Of a stretch of DNA of 64,000 nucleotides, positions 17,925 through 26,426 are shown in pieces (positions within the stretch are counted from its first letter, which is position 1; the number at the start of each line of letters is the position of its first letter). A model generated the notes under the pieces. That model ran no database searches. It saw only the letters and a program-made list of their open reading frames with translations, and was not told the origin of the DNA. The position numbers and the translations under genes were made by a program. The stretch is taken from contig NZ_BAAAWO010000001.1 of assembly GCF_039535115.1 (NCBI RefSeq), forward strand, positions 2,232,001 through 2,296,000, read 5' to 3'. Source of the DNA: Paeniglutamicibacter sulfureus (GTDB taxonomy: Bacteria > Actinomycetota > Actinomycetes > Actinomycetales > Micrococcaceae).

Positions 17925-19504
17925 TGCGGATCGATGCTGTGCGCCCGCTCCCGGTGCGCACAGCCATCACCCGCACCCGCATCATCGACGGCTCCGGGAG
18001 CGCCGAATACGCCGGCGACGTCGTGCTCGAGGACGGCCTCATTTCACGCATTCTCCCGGCCGGGGCTTTCATCGAGGACGGCGACACGCTGGTCATCGAC
18101 GGGTCTGGCCTGGTCACCTGTCCAGGATTCATCGACATGCACGGGCGCTCCGAGCCGACCCAGCCGACCGGTCCTGCCCACCATGCAGCCCTCACGCAGG
18201 GCGTGACCACCTTCGTCCTGGGGCAGGAGAAGCTCTCCCCGGCACCGCACGTAGAAGCCCCGGAATCGCGTGCACCACTTGACTGGCCGTCTGTGGGCCA
18301 ATACCTTGACCGGATCGACGAGGGAACAGGCGCCAATGTGGCCTGCCTGGTGCCGCTGGGGACCGTGCGGGCCGTTGCCATGCGAGGCGTAGAGGGCGCG
18401 TCCGTGGCCGAAATGATTGCCGCCCAGGCCAAGGCCATTGCCGATGCCTTGGAGCAGGGCGCGGTGGGCATGTCCTCCGGCCCGGAACATGACCCGGAGC
18501 CTCGCGCAACCGCAGCGGAGCTTGAGGCCTTGGGCACGGCCATTGCCGCCTGCGGCGGCTATTGGTCCCCGGAACACGACCCGCACCACGGCACTGTGCT
18601 GGAAGCCGTGGCCGGCAGCATCGCCGTGGCCGCCAGGACCGAGGTGTCCCTACAACTGGCCCATCTGCGCATGGATGCCGGGGCATCCCCGGGTACGGTT
18701 GCGGAACTTCTGGACATGCTTGACGCGGCCCTGGATGCCGGCGTCGACCTGGGCTGCGATTCCCACCCCTACCTCGAGGTCCCCGGGCTCCTGTCCTCGT
18801 TGTTGCCTTCCTGGGCACGGGAAGGGCACACCGCCGACATCCTGGCCCGCTTCGACGATGCCGATGCCGTGGCGCGGATCCGGGCCGAGGTCCAGGCCGA
18901 TCCGAACATCGACTGGAAAGCGGTGCGCATCGCCTCGGTGGGTTCCGCACGGCTGTCCATGTTGGTGGGCCAGGACATCACCCGGATTGCCGCGATCCAG
19001 TCAACCGACGTGGTCACCACTTTCCTGCGCATCCTGGGCGCCGACGAGCTGGCCACCGGCATCCTGCACCGCACCGGGAACGAGGAAAACCTGCGGGCCA
19101 TCATGGGGCACCGCAGCCACAGCGGGTCCGGTCCCGGAGTGCCTGTGGCCGCTGCCCACCCAGGTACCTGGGGGGCCTTTCCGCGCTTCATGGCGCAGTA
19201 TGCCGGGGAAGCGGGACCGATGGACATGCCGGGGATGATCCACCAGCTCACCGGCCGTCCAGCGGCCCGCCTGGGACTTGTCGGTCGCGGTTTGCTGGCC
19301 GAGGGGAACGCCGCCGATGTGCTGGTCTTCTCTCCGGATGTCATTATTGACAGGGCCACCTTTGCCGATCCATGGCAACCGGCGGCAGGAATACAGCACG
19401 TGTTCGTCAACGGCGTGGCCGCCGTTTCCGAGCACCTACCCACTTCGGCCCTCGCCGGCCGGGCGCTGCGACGCAGCGCGAAAGGAAGAACGCAATCCAC
19501 ATGA
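17924..19504 (+). CDS. N-acyl-D-amino-acid deacylase-fold amidohydrolase with altered active site
   Basis: 526-aa amidohydrolase-superfamily protein related to D-aminoacylases, which hydrolyse N-acyl-D-amino acids with zinc. The fold markers are present (TCPGFIDMH near residue 70, LTQGVTTFVLGQ, AHPGTWGAFPRF near 410, LTGRPAARLGL, the C-terminal EGNAADVLVF). Key residues differ: the metal motif HxH reads HGR, the usual PHGTxR reads PLGTVR, and the catalytic Asp of GSDG is replaced (SGPGVPV). Start ATG at 17924 shares the A of the upstream TAA stop. The protein may be a pseudoenzyme or have a new activity; the frame is uninterrupted, so it is not an obvious pseudogene. Confidence 0.7.
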   Translation: MRIDAVRPLPVRTAITRTRIIDGSGSAEYAGDVVLEDGLISRILPAGAFIEDGDTLVIDGSGLVTCPGFIDMHGRSEPTQPTGPAHHAALTQGVTTFVLGQEKLSPAPHVEAPESRAPLDWPSVGQYLDRIDEGTGANVACLVPLGTVRAVAMRGVEGASVAEMIAAQAKAIADALEQGAVGMSSGPEHDPEPRATAAELEALGTAIAACGGYWSPEHDPHHGTVLEAVAGSIAVAARTEVSLQLAHLRMDAGASPGTVAELLDMLDAALDAGVDLGCDSHPYLEVPGLLSSLLPSWAREGHTADILARFDDADAVARIRAEVQADPNIDWKAVRIASVGSARLSMLVGQDITRIAAIQSTDVVTTFLRILGADELATGILHRTGNEENLRAIMGHRSHSGSGPGVPVAAAHPGTWGAFPRFMAQYAGEAGPMDMPGMIHQLTGRPAARLGLVGRGLLAEGNAADVLVFSPDVIIDRATFADPWQPAAGIQHVFVNGVAAVSEHLPTSALAGRALRRSAKGRTQST

Positions 19505-20136
19505 ACACGCCGGAAATGATCCAGATGCTCCAACGCGACAAGGCCCTGGCGGTGGTCCGCACCGAAGCGATCACCGACGCCGCAGAATTGTGCGGCGCAC
19601 TGGTCTCCGGGGGCATCTACGCGGTGGAACTGACCTTCACGACCCCCGGGATGCTCACCCACCTGGCCCGCGCCGCCGACACCGTGCAGACCCACGGAGC
19701 AGTGGTCGGAGCCGGAACCGTGCTGCACGCCGACCAGGCTCGCGCCGCCATCGATGCAGGGGCCCAGTTCATCGTCGCCCCCGGCATCCGCCCGGAGGTG
19801 GCCGAGGTCGCCGCACAGGCCGGGGTGCCATTTTGCCTGGGGGCCATGAGCCCGACCGAAGTGGCCATGGCCCTTGACCTTGGCAGTGCCATGGTCAAGA
19901 TCTTCCCCGCCGCAATCATGGGTTCGCGCTACCTCACCGAGTTGCAGGGGCCCTACCCGGGCGTGCGCCTGCTGCCCACCGGCGGGGTCACCCTGGCCAA
20001 TGCCAAGGAGTTCCTGGAGGCAGGGGCGCTGGCTGTGTGTGTCGATTCCTCGGTGGTTCCCGGAGCACTGGTGGCCGCTGGCGAACACGAGGCCATTGCC
20101 ATGCTTGCAGCCGAATTCACTGCCGCCCTGCGCTAG
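19501..20136 (+). CDS. eda: KHG/KDPG aldolase
   Basis: 211-aa class I aldolase of the Eda family, cleaving 2-keto-3-deoxy-6-phosphogluconate or 4-hydroxy-2-oxoglutarate to pyruvate plus an aldehyde. Catalytic residues are present: Glu43 in AVELTF and the Schiff-base Lys in MVKIFPA (about residue 132), with Arg20 in AVVRTEA and the phosphate loop LLPTGGV. Length is typical (200-220). ATG at 19501 overlaps the upstream stop by 4 bp, so it is coupled to the two preceding genes. In related actinobacteria such aldolases sit with D-amino-acid enzymes, which suggests 2-oxo-acid cleavage. Confidence 0.88.
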   Translation: MNTPEMIQMLQRDKALAVVRTEAITDAAELCGALVSGGIYAVELTFTTPGMLTHLARAADTVQTHGAVVGAGTVLHADQARAAIDAGAQFIVAPGIRPEVAEVAAQAGVPFCLGAMSPTEVAMALDLGSAMVKIFPAAIMGSRYLTELQGPYPGVRLLPTGGVTLANAKEFLEAGALAVCVDSSVVPGALVAAGEHEAIAMLAAEFTAALR

Positions 20137-20208
20137 CGGCACCCGCGGGAAAAGAAAAAATGCGTCACCGGTTCCGGCGCATCGGTGCCCATGTGATGGG
20201 ATAAGGGC

Positions 20209-21054
20209 ATGAAACTTGCCACATTGCGCCGGGCCGATGCGCCCGAAAGCACCTTTGCCGCCTTGATCACCGAGAAGAACTTCAGCGAGCTCGAGGGCTT
20301 CGCCGATGTGGGGGCCTTCCTGGCCGCCGACCCCGAGGCCCGCACCGCGGCATTGGGTGTAGCCGCCACCGGCGCCGTCGCCGAGCTGGCCGACGCCGAC
20401 TACGCCCCGCTGATCACCAACCCGGCCAAGGTGTATTGCATCGGGCTGAACTACCGCAACCACATTGCCGAAGTCGGCAAGGAGGAACCCGAGTTCCCCA
20501 CGGTCTTCACCAAGTTCGCCTCCTCGTTGACCGGGGCCAACGACGAGATCGAGATCCCGGCCGAGGACCACCGCATCGACTGGGAGGGCGAGCTCGCCGT
20601 CATTATCGGCGAACCCGGGCGCCGCATCTCCGAGGCCGATGCCCCCAAGCACATTGCCGGTTACGCGGTCTCCAACGACGTGTCCATGCGCGGCTACCAA
20701 GGCCGCACCACCGAATGGACCCAGGGCAAGTGCTGGGACGCGGCTTCGCCATTGGGCCCATGGCTGGTCAGCCCAGAGGACTTCGCCACGGGTGCGAAAA
20801 TCACCACGCGCGTGAACGGGGAGATCGTGCAGGAAGATTCCACCGCCGACCTGGTCTTCTCCCCCGCGGCGCTGGTGGCCTACCTGTCGGTGTTCAATGA
20901 GCTGCGCCCCGGCGACGTGATCCTCACCGGGACCCCCGCCGGCGTGGCCCTGGGCAGGCGCAACGAGGCCGGACGCCACCCGTGGCTGAAGGCAGGCGAC
21001 GTGCTGGAAACCTCCATCGAATCCCTGGGCACCAGCAGCAACACCTTTATCTAG
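20209..21054 (+). CDS. Fumarylacetoacetate hydrolase (FAH) family protein
   Basis: 281-aa enzyme of the FAH superfamily, metal-dependent C-C hydrolases or decarboxylases/isomerases acting on 2,4-dioxo or acylpyruvate substrates. Metal ligands are visible in DWEGELAVIIG (two Glu, about residues 124-134) and SNDVSMR (Asp), with KCWDAASPLGPW and the C-terminal LTGTPAGVALG. Length fits 2-hydroxyhepta-diene-dioate isomerase or 5-oxopent-3-ene-tricarboxylate decarboxylase relatives. It starts 72 bp after the aldolase gene and may belong to the same transcript. The precise substrate is unknown. Confidence 0.85.
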   Translation: MKLATLRRADAPESTFAALITEKNFSELEGFADVGAFLAADPEARTAALGVAATGAVAELADADYAPLITNPAKVYCIGLNYRNHIAEVGKEEPEFPTVFTKFASSLTGANDEIEIPAEDHRIDWEGELAVIIGEPGRRISEADAPKHIAGYAVSNDVSMRGYQGRTTEWTQGKCWDAASPLGPWLVSPEDFATGAKITTRVNGEIVQEDSTADLVFSPAALVAYLSVFNELRPGDVILTGTPAGVALGRRNEAGRHPWLKAGDVLETSIESLGTSSNTFI

Positions 21055-21063
21055 GCGCCTGCC

Positions 21064-21119
21064 GATCCGGGGCGCAGTGGCGGATGGCTCCGTCGTTGGG
21101 CCCCGGATCCGCTCTACCG
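21064..21119. terminator. Candidate bidirectional terminator
   Basis: GATCCGGGGC at 21064-21073 pairs exactly with GCCCCGGATC at 21110-21119, enclosing 36 bases. It lies between the convergent FAH and DUF488 genes. The long loop lowers confidence. Confidence 0.45.
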
Positions 21120-21120
21120 A

Positions 21121-21489
21121 TTACGCCCCGCCCGTGCCCAGCTGCTCCCCGATGACCGAACGCAGCACCACGGCCTGGTTGTGTTCCTCGTCCTTGGCCC
21201 CATACAAGAGACACAGTCGCTCCTTGTCGCTGGCTAGGGACAACAATTTCTCCAAGGCCTCCGAACCGTCCAGTTCCTTGCGATAGGCCTTGGCAAAGGC
21301 CGGAAATTTCTTGGCGACGTGGCCAAATTGCTTTCGAAGTTCATCGGACGGCCCTGCTTCCTTGAGCCAGAGGTCCAGTTCCGCATCATCCTTCTTGATG
21401 CCCCGGGGCCAGATCCGATCCACCAGGACCCGGTAGCCGTCGTCGCTTGCGGCTGCCTCGTAGACTCGCTTGATCACCACGTTGCCCAT
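21121..21489 (-). CDS. DUF488 family protein (YeaO-like)
   Basis: 122-aa cytoplasmic protein of unknown function. The family pattern is clear: VIKRVYEAA, then GYRVLVDRIWPRGI (residues 18-31), DLWLKEAGPSDELRKQFG and LCLLYGAKDEEHNQAVVL near the C-terminus. Length is typical for the short DUF488 group. It stands alone, convergent with the FAH gene and divergent from rraA. No biochemical role is established for the family. Confidence 0.88.
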   Translation of the reverse strand: MGNVVIKRVYEAAASDDGYRVLVDRIWPRGIKKDDAELDLWLKEAGPSDELRKQFGHVAKKFPAFAKAYRKELDGSEALEKLLSLASDKERLCLLYGAKDEEHNQAVVLRSVIGEQLGTGGA

Positions 21490-21622
21490 GGCCGCATGCT
21501 ACGCCGAAACCACCCAGAGGCCCAGCCAACAACTTTGGCCCCACCGGGCGTCGCGAACGGACACCCCGCATCCGGCGTAACACCGGCCGGATTCCGGCAC
21601 CGTGAATCGTAGGCTGGGGAAC

Positions 21623-22087
21623 ATGACGTTTACCACCTGCGATCTCTTCGACAACGATGAAAACCTGCAATCGGTTTCCCTGCAATTTGAGAATTTTGGT
21701 GCCCACCCCCGCTTCAGCGGTCCGGTGCGCACGGTGCGCTGCTACCGGGACAACGGCCTGGTCAAGTCCCTGCTCAACTCCCCGGGCGAAGGCGCGGTGC
21801 TGGTGGTCGACGGGGCCGGGTCGCTGGAATCCGCACTGATGGGCGACATGATCGCCGCCGCTGCCGTGGAGAACGGCTGGGCCGGCGTCGTGATCAACGG
21901 CGCGATCCGTGACCGTGTGGCCCTGGCCGACACCCCGCTGGGCATCAAGGCCTTGGGCTCGAACCCGCGCAAGAGCGCCAAGGATTCGGTCGGCGCGGTG
22001 GACCTGGTCGTGTCCTTTGGCGGGGTCACCTTCGTCCCCGGCGCCATGCTGTACTCGGACGAGGACGGAATCCTCGTGGCCGCCTAA
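21623..22087 (+). CDS. rraA: RraA-like regulator of ribonuclease E activity / aldolase-fold protein
   Basis: 154-aa protein of the RraA/MenG-like family. The core GDMIAAAAVENGWAGVVINGAIRD (given here as GDMIAAAAVENGW plus GVVINGAIRD) and the C-terminal GVTFVPGAMLYSDEDGILV are characteristic. In E. coli RraA trims RNase E activity; several actinobacterial relatives instead are 4-hydroxy-4-methyl-2-oxoglutarate or oxaloacetate aldolases, so the role is not certain. Start ATG at 21623 (MTFTTCDLFD) matches the family N-terminus; an upstream GTG at 21602 would add seven residues. Confidence 0.85.
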   Translation: MTFTTCDLFDNDENLQSVSLQFENFGAHPRFSGPVRTVRCYRDNGLVKSLLNSPGEGAVLVVDGAGSLESALMGDMIAAAAVENGWAGVVINGAIRDRVALADTPLGIKALGSNPRKSAKDSVGAVDLVVSFGGVTFVPGAMLYSDEDGILVAA

Positions 22088-22231
22088 GGGTCCCGGCCCG
22101 GTGGTTCGCCCCGCACCCGCTCGAAAACTGAAAGACTAGGGACGGAATGCAGCACACCGGGCACCTCATTGGACCGCTCGACGCGGACGCCGCACATCCA
22201 GGCACACGTTGAACACGACTCAAGGAGCATC

Positions 22232-22885
22232 ATGAAGGTCACGATCATTGGCGGCCATGGCAAGGTCGCGCTGTTGGCAGCTGCCCAGTTGGCCAAGCGA
22301 GGCGACACCGTCATCTCTGTCATCCGCAACCCCGACCACGCCGCGGATGTCTCCGCCACGGGTGCCACGCCACTGGTGCTGGATGTGGAGAACGCGACGA
22401 CCGCAGAAATGGCCGAGGCCTTCCAGGGTGCCGAAGCGATTGTCTGGTCAGCCGGGGCCGGCGGCGGAAACCCGGACCGCACCTATGCCGTCGACCGCGA
22501 CGCCGCCATCCGTTCCATGAACGCCGCGGAGATCACCGGGGCCAAGCGCTATGTCATGGTCTCATTCCTCACCGCCGACACCGAGCACCTGGTGGCACTG
22601 GATGACCCGTTCTACCCTTACATGGCCGCCAAGATCGCCGCCGACGAACACCTGCGTGCCAGCGCCCTGGACTACACCATCCTGGGCCCCGGGGCACTGA
22701 CCCTTGCCGAACCCACCGGTCTGCTGAACCCGATGCCCGACCCCGCGTCGGACACCTCGACCTCCCGGGCCAACACGGCACTGGCCATCGTGGCGGCGCT
22801 CGATGAGCCGGCTAGCATCGGCCGGACCATCAACTTCAGCGACGGGGACGTCCCGGTCGCCCAAGTCGTGGCCGCGGGCAACTGA
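22232..22885 (+). CDS. NAD(P)H-binding SDR-like oxidoreductase
   Basis: 217-aa atypical short-chain dehydrogenase of the NAD(P)H-binding (NmrA/YwnB-like) group. The dinucleotide motif is at the N-terminus (TIIGGHGKVALLAA, residues 3-16) and the segment YPYMAAKIAADEHLRAS near 128-144 replaces the classical YxxxK. Start ATG at 22232 follows AAGGAG. It is a standalone gene between rraA and the acyl-CoA ligase gene. The reaction is unknown; members act as redox or stress-related reductases or as sensors. Confidence 0.8.
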   Translation: MKVTIIGGHGKVALLAAAQLAKRGDTVISVIRNPDHAADVSATGATPLVLDVENATTAEMAEAFQGAEAIVWSAGAGGGNPDRTYAVDRDAAIRSMNAAEITGAKRYVMVSFLTADTEHLVALDDPFYPYMAAKIAADEHLRASALDYTILGPGALTLAEPTGLLNPMPDPASDTSTSRANTALAIVAALDEPASIGRTINFSDGDVPVAQVVAAGN

Positions 22886-23000
22886 CCCGGTTCCTCGGTG
22901 AACGGCGGGCCACGCGAGGCGCTGTTCGTTGACAGGCGGGTGGCACGGCGAGCACGATGGGCGAGAGCCCGCCCGCACCTTCGTCTTGGGAGAATCCGCC

Positions 23001-24554
23001 GTGAACGCACCAGTTCCAAACGCCACCCTGTCCGTTGCAGCCATCCTGGCAGAGGGCGCCAAGCGCCACGGCGACCTGCCGGCCATCACCCTGGGCGGGG
23101 CCAGCACCAGCTACAAGGATCTGTGGGACCAGGCGCGAGCCTACGCCGGGGCCTTGCGCGAGGCCGGGGTGACGGACGGGGACAAGGTCGCCATCATGAT
23201 CCCCAACGTCACCGACTTCGCCCGCGTCTACTATGCGGTGCTGGCCCTGGGAGCCGTGGCGGTTCCCGTGCATGCGCTCTTCAAGCGCCATGAGATCGAA
23301 TACGTGTTGGGCGACGCCGGGGCGCAGACGCTCATTTGCGCCGCGCCGCTGCTGGGCGAGGGGGCACCGGGTGCGCTGGCGGCCGGGGCGCGGGTCTTCA
23401 CCGTGATGTCTCCCGAGGCCGGGGATCTTCCCGGTCTTGAGGACCTCGCCAGGGCCGCAACACCCATTGGCACCTACGTTCCGCGCGGGCCGTTGGACAT
23501 CGCCACGATCCTGTACACATCCGGCACCACCGGCAAGCCCAAGGGCGCGCTTGGCACCCACTTCGCCCTTGTCGAGCAGGTCAACGTGCTGTTGCTGAAC
23601 ACCTTCGACATGCGCCGGGGAGACAAGCTCTTTGGCGGCCTGCCGCTCTTCCACACCTTTGGGCAGACCGTGGCCTTGAACGCGGGGTTGCGCGCCGGCG
23701 CCGAGATCCTGCTGCTGCCCAAGTTCACCGGAGAGGCGGCCTTGGACATGGTGTTGGACGAGGGCGTGAACATCTTCATCGGCGTGCCCACCATGTACGT
23801 GGGGTTGCTGGCCGCGGCCAAGGTGCGCCCGGAGCCTGCCCCGGCGCTGCGCTACGCGGTTTCCGGCGGCGCTGCCCTGCCGCTGGCCATCCTCGAGGGA
23901 TTCAGCGAGCACTTCGGCGCGACAATCCACGAGGGTTACGGACTGACCGAGACCTCACCGGTGGCCTCCTTCAACCACGTGGGCATCGAGCCGCGGCCAG
24001 GAACCGTGGGCCAGCCCGTCTGGGGAGTCGAGATCGAGGTTGCCCGCCCAGAGGTCTCCGATGCCATCGAGTTGCTGGAAACCGGTGAATTGGGCGAGCT
24101 GGTGATCCGCGGACACAATCTCTTCTCCGGGTACCTGAACCGCCCCGAGGCAACGGCCGAAGCCATGGTGGATGGCTGGTTCCGCACCGGGGATCTGGGC
24201 ACCAAGGACAAGGACGGCTACATCAGCATCGTGGACCGGAAGAAGGACATTATCCTGCGCAACGGCTACAACGTGTACCCGCGCGAGGTCGAGGAAGTGC
24301 TGGTCACCCACCCGGAGATCACCAATGCCGCGGTCTTCGGGGTGCCGGATGAAAAGCACGGCCAGGAAATCGTGGCCGCGGTGACCCTTGCGGCAGGGAG
24401 CCTTTTGGGTGCCGACGCCATTGGCGACTACGCCAGGGAACGGCTGGCGGCCTACAAGTATCCGCGGCTTGTCGAAATCGTGGCGGATTTCCCGCTGGGC
24501 CCCAGCGGGAAGGTGCTCAAGCGCGAGCTGGTCACCCGGTACTCGCACGAGTAG
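23001..24554 (+). CDS. AMP-dependent acyl-CoA synthetase/ligase
   Basis: 517-aa adenylate-forming enzyme that activates a carboxylic acid with ATP and joins it to CoA. Motifs in order: ILYTSGTTGKPKG near residues 169-181, EGYGLTETSP near 313, WFRTGDLG near 394, DRKKDIILRNGYNVYPREVE near 412, and the C-terminal catalytic Lys in GPSGKVLKREL near 505. Closest in outline to long-chain fatty-acid-CoA ligases; aromatic acid ligases share these motifs. Start GTG at 23001 follows GGGAG and begins the conserved region; an upstream start at 22929 would add 24 non-conserved residues. Confidence 0.88.
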   Translation: MNAPVPNATLSVAAILAEGAKRHGDLPAITLGGASTSYKDLWDQARAYAGALREAGVTDGDKVAIMIPNVTDFARVYYAVLALGAVAVPVHALFKRHEIEYVLGDAGAQTLICAAPLLGEGAPGALAAGARVFTVMSPEAGDLPGLEDLARAATPIGTYVPRGPLDIATILYTSGTTGKPKGALGTHFALVEQVNVLLLNTFDMRRGDKLFGGLPLFHTFGQTVALNAGLRAGAEILLLPKFTGEAALDMVLDEGVNIFIGVPTMYVGLLAAAKVRPEPAPALRYAVSGGAALPLAILEGFSEHFGATIHEGYGLTETSPVASFNHVGIEPRPGTVGQPVWGVEIEVARPEVSDAIELLETGELGELVIRGHNLFSGYLNRPEATAEAMVDGWFRTGDLGTKDKDGYISIVDRKKDIILRNGYNVYPREVEEVLVTHPEITNAAVFGVPDEKHGQEIVAAVTLAAGSLLGADAIGDYARERLAAYKYPRLVEIVADFPLGPSGKVLKRELVTRYSHE

Positions 24555-24571
24555 GCGGCCGGGGCGGGAGT

Positions 24572-25192
24572 TCAGGAACGGGTCGCCACGCCCAGGCTGA
24601 TCGCACCCTCGAAGCGCGGCGCTCCGGGCAGGTAGAAAGTGTCCAACTCGGTGGTCTGAAACCCTGCATCGTGAAGCATCTCAGCGACGGAACGGGTGAG
24701 ATGGCAACCTCCGGCCAGCGCCTTCTGAAGGGGTTCGACCCGGCGCTGGAAGCGTTGGACCTTTTCATCGGGGGCCAGCCCATGTTCCAGGAAATGCAGC
24801 GCCCCGCCGGGCTTGAGCACGCGGTGGACCTCAGCCAGGGCAGCGGCGGCATCCGGAATGGTGCACAGCGTGAAGGTGCTCAGTGCGGCATCGAAGTACC
24901 CGTCGGGCTCCCCCAGCTGCTGGCCGTCAACCGATCCGCGCAGGATCCGGATGGCCGATGCCGCCCGTGCGCCGGCCGATAGCCGCCAGGCGGTGTCGGA
25001 GGGCTCAATGGCCACCACCTCCGTCGTTTCCTTCGGGTAGTGCCCCACGTTGCTTCCCGAGCCGAAACCCAGTTCCAGCACCCTACCGGCAAGCCCGGAG
25101 CACGCCCGCGTTCGCATCGGGTCCAGGGACTTGGTGCCGCAGGAGAACGCGGCGAGACGAGGCAACACGTGTTTCTCATAGAGATTGGTCAT
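24572..25192 (-). CDS. Class I SAM-dependent methyltransferase
   Basis: 206-aa Rossmann-fold methyltransferase. Motif I is VLELGFGSGSNVGHYP (about residues 38-53), followed by the acidic post-I strand VVAIEPSD, DAALSTFTLCTIPDA (motif IV region) and VLKPGGALHFLEHG (motif V/VI). This arrangement resembles small UbiE/phospholipid-type methyltransferases. It is convergent with the ligase gene (17 bp apart). The acceptor substrate cannot be deduced. Confidence 0.85.
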   Translation of the reverse strand: MTNLYEKHVLPRLAAFSCGTKSLDPMRTRACSGLAGRVLELGFGSGSNVGHYPKETTEVVAIEPSDTAWRLSAGARAASAIRILRGSVDGQQLGEPDGYFDAALSTFTLCTIPDAAAALAEVHRVLKPGGALHFLEHGLAPDEKVQRFQRRVEPLQKALAGGCHLTRSVAEMLHDAGFQTTELDTFYLPGAPRFEGAISLGVATRS

Positions 25193-25311
25193 CAGGCCAA
25201 AACCTCCGATCGGCCGGATCCTTCATCGCTCATGCCAACAGTCTCTGTGCGGACGGCCCTGCTTGCAAGGGGGCAAGGGCTGTCGGCACAAGGCATGGCA
25301 CAAATGGAAAA

Positions 25312-25347
25312 GCCCGGCAGGTGCGTCGTGAAACGCACCTGCCGGGC
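25312..25347 (-). terminator. Rho-independent terminator of the CitE-like gene
   Basis: A perfect 15-bp stem (GCCCGGCAGGTGCGT at 25312-25326 with 25333-25347) has a six-base loop. On the minus strand it is followed by TTTTCC, a T-tract, 28 bp after the stop of the CitE-like gene. Confidence 0.85.
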
Positions 25348-25375
25348 CATGGTCACCCGCGGGCGACCGGAGGTC

Positions 25376-26221
25376 TTAGGCGTTCCACAATCCGTAGGAG
25401 TCGGCCAGGTCGGCGATCTTCTGTGCACGTGCCAGACGCGGCAGGTAAGAACCATCGCCCACCGTGGCGCCGGCCGCGTGGGCGTCAAGCATGTCGTGTG
25501 CCCAGGACAGCTCGTCGGTGCTGGGCGAAAGACCCCGGTTGATCTCATCGACCTGGGTGCGCGAGAGCGCCAGCTTGCCGGTCATGCCCATCGATGCGGT
25601 GATCGCGGAGTCGGCCAAGACTTCGGCGGCATCCGCACCCGGTGCAGGAGGCCCGTCGATGGCACCGGGGAGCTTGCCCACGCGCGATGCCACCACGAGC
25701 TTGCCGCGGGCGTAGGCCAGAGCCAACGGGTCTCCGGAAACGCCGGTGTCCTTGCGGAAATCGTTCACGCCGAAGGCCAGGCGGAAAGTACCGGGGGCCG
25801 AGGCGATCGCGGTGGCGCTCTCGATGCCGAGCGCGGATTCAACCAGGGCTAGCACCGGGGTGCCTGCCTGCAGGCGCATGGCCGTGTAGGTGACCTGCTC
25901 GGGCTTTTCGGTCATGGCCAGCATGACCCCGCGCAGGCCAGGGGCCTTGGACAGGTCGGCCAGGTCCTTGGCCCAGAAGTCGGTGTCGATTCCGTTGACG
26001 CGCACCCAGGCCGTCATTCCGGTGGACAGTGCCTCGACCACGGCTTCGCGTGCGGCATCCTTCTTGTCGTCCGGAACTGCGGCTTCCATGTCGAAGATGA
26101 CCGAATCGGCCTCGGACGCGAGCGCCGGGCCGAAGTCCTCGGGCTTCGAGGCGTTGACTAGCAGCCAAGAGCGGGAAAGTTTTGCCGGAAGGTTAGCTGC
26201 GCGACGGTTACGGAATGCCAT
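25376..26221 (-). CDS. CitE-like CoA ester lyase (HpcH/HpaI family)
   Basis: 281-aa TIM-barrel enzyme of the citrate lyase beta-subunit/malyl-CoA lyase family, which cleaves or hydrolyses 3-hydroxyacyl-CoA or related esters with Mg2+. Visible: SWLLVNASKPEDF at the N-terminus, the segment SVIFDMEAAVPDDKK (about residues 41-55), the metal Glu in ALVESALGIESA and the second acidic ligand in FGVNDFRKDTG. The usual DLEDAV reads DMEAAV, a departure from malyl-CoA lyases. No citF or citD neighbours, so this is a stand-alone CitE-like enzyme. Divergent from cycA. Confidence 0.82.
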   Translation of the reverse strand: MAFRNRRAANLPAKLSRSWLLVNASKPEDFGPALASEADSVIFDMEAAVPDDKKDAAREAVVEALSTGMTAWVRVNGIDTDFWAKDLADLSKAPGLRGVMLAMTEKPEQVTYTAMRLQAGTPVLALVESALGIESATAIASAPGTFRLAFGVNDFRKDTGVSGDPLALAYARGKLVVASRVGKLPGAIDGPPAPGADAAEVLADSAITASMGMTGKLALSRTQVDEINRGLSPSTDELSWAHDMLDAHAAGATVGDGSYLPRLARAQKIADLADSYGLWNA

Positions 26222-26426
26222 GCCTCCAGCCTACCGACTTCGCGTGCCAAGGTACCAACGCGCGACGTGCAGCAGGCACGCAAAGTCGCCAATGATCGGC
26301 AAATGCGTCAACGGTGTGATTAACTCGACCCCCATTTTCGCCGGTTGCGGGAATTGCAGTAGGGTTTTTGAGGCTCTGTACTGGCCGTCACAGGCAACAC
26401 CAATCTCCACAAGGATAGTCCGCACC

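Noticed and set aside
18769..20979. 736-codon minus-strand frame
   Set aside because: Antisense of the deacylase-like, aldolase and FAH genes, which have family motifs in frame; high-GC DNA leaves such frames open.
22929..23000. N-terminal extension of the acyl-CoA ligase from an upstream start
   Set aside because: The added 24 residues do not resemble the family, and GTG 23001 has a better ribosome binding site.
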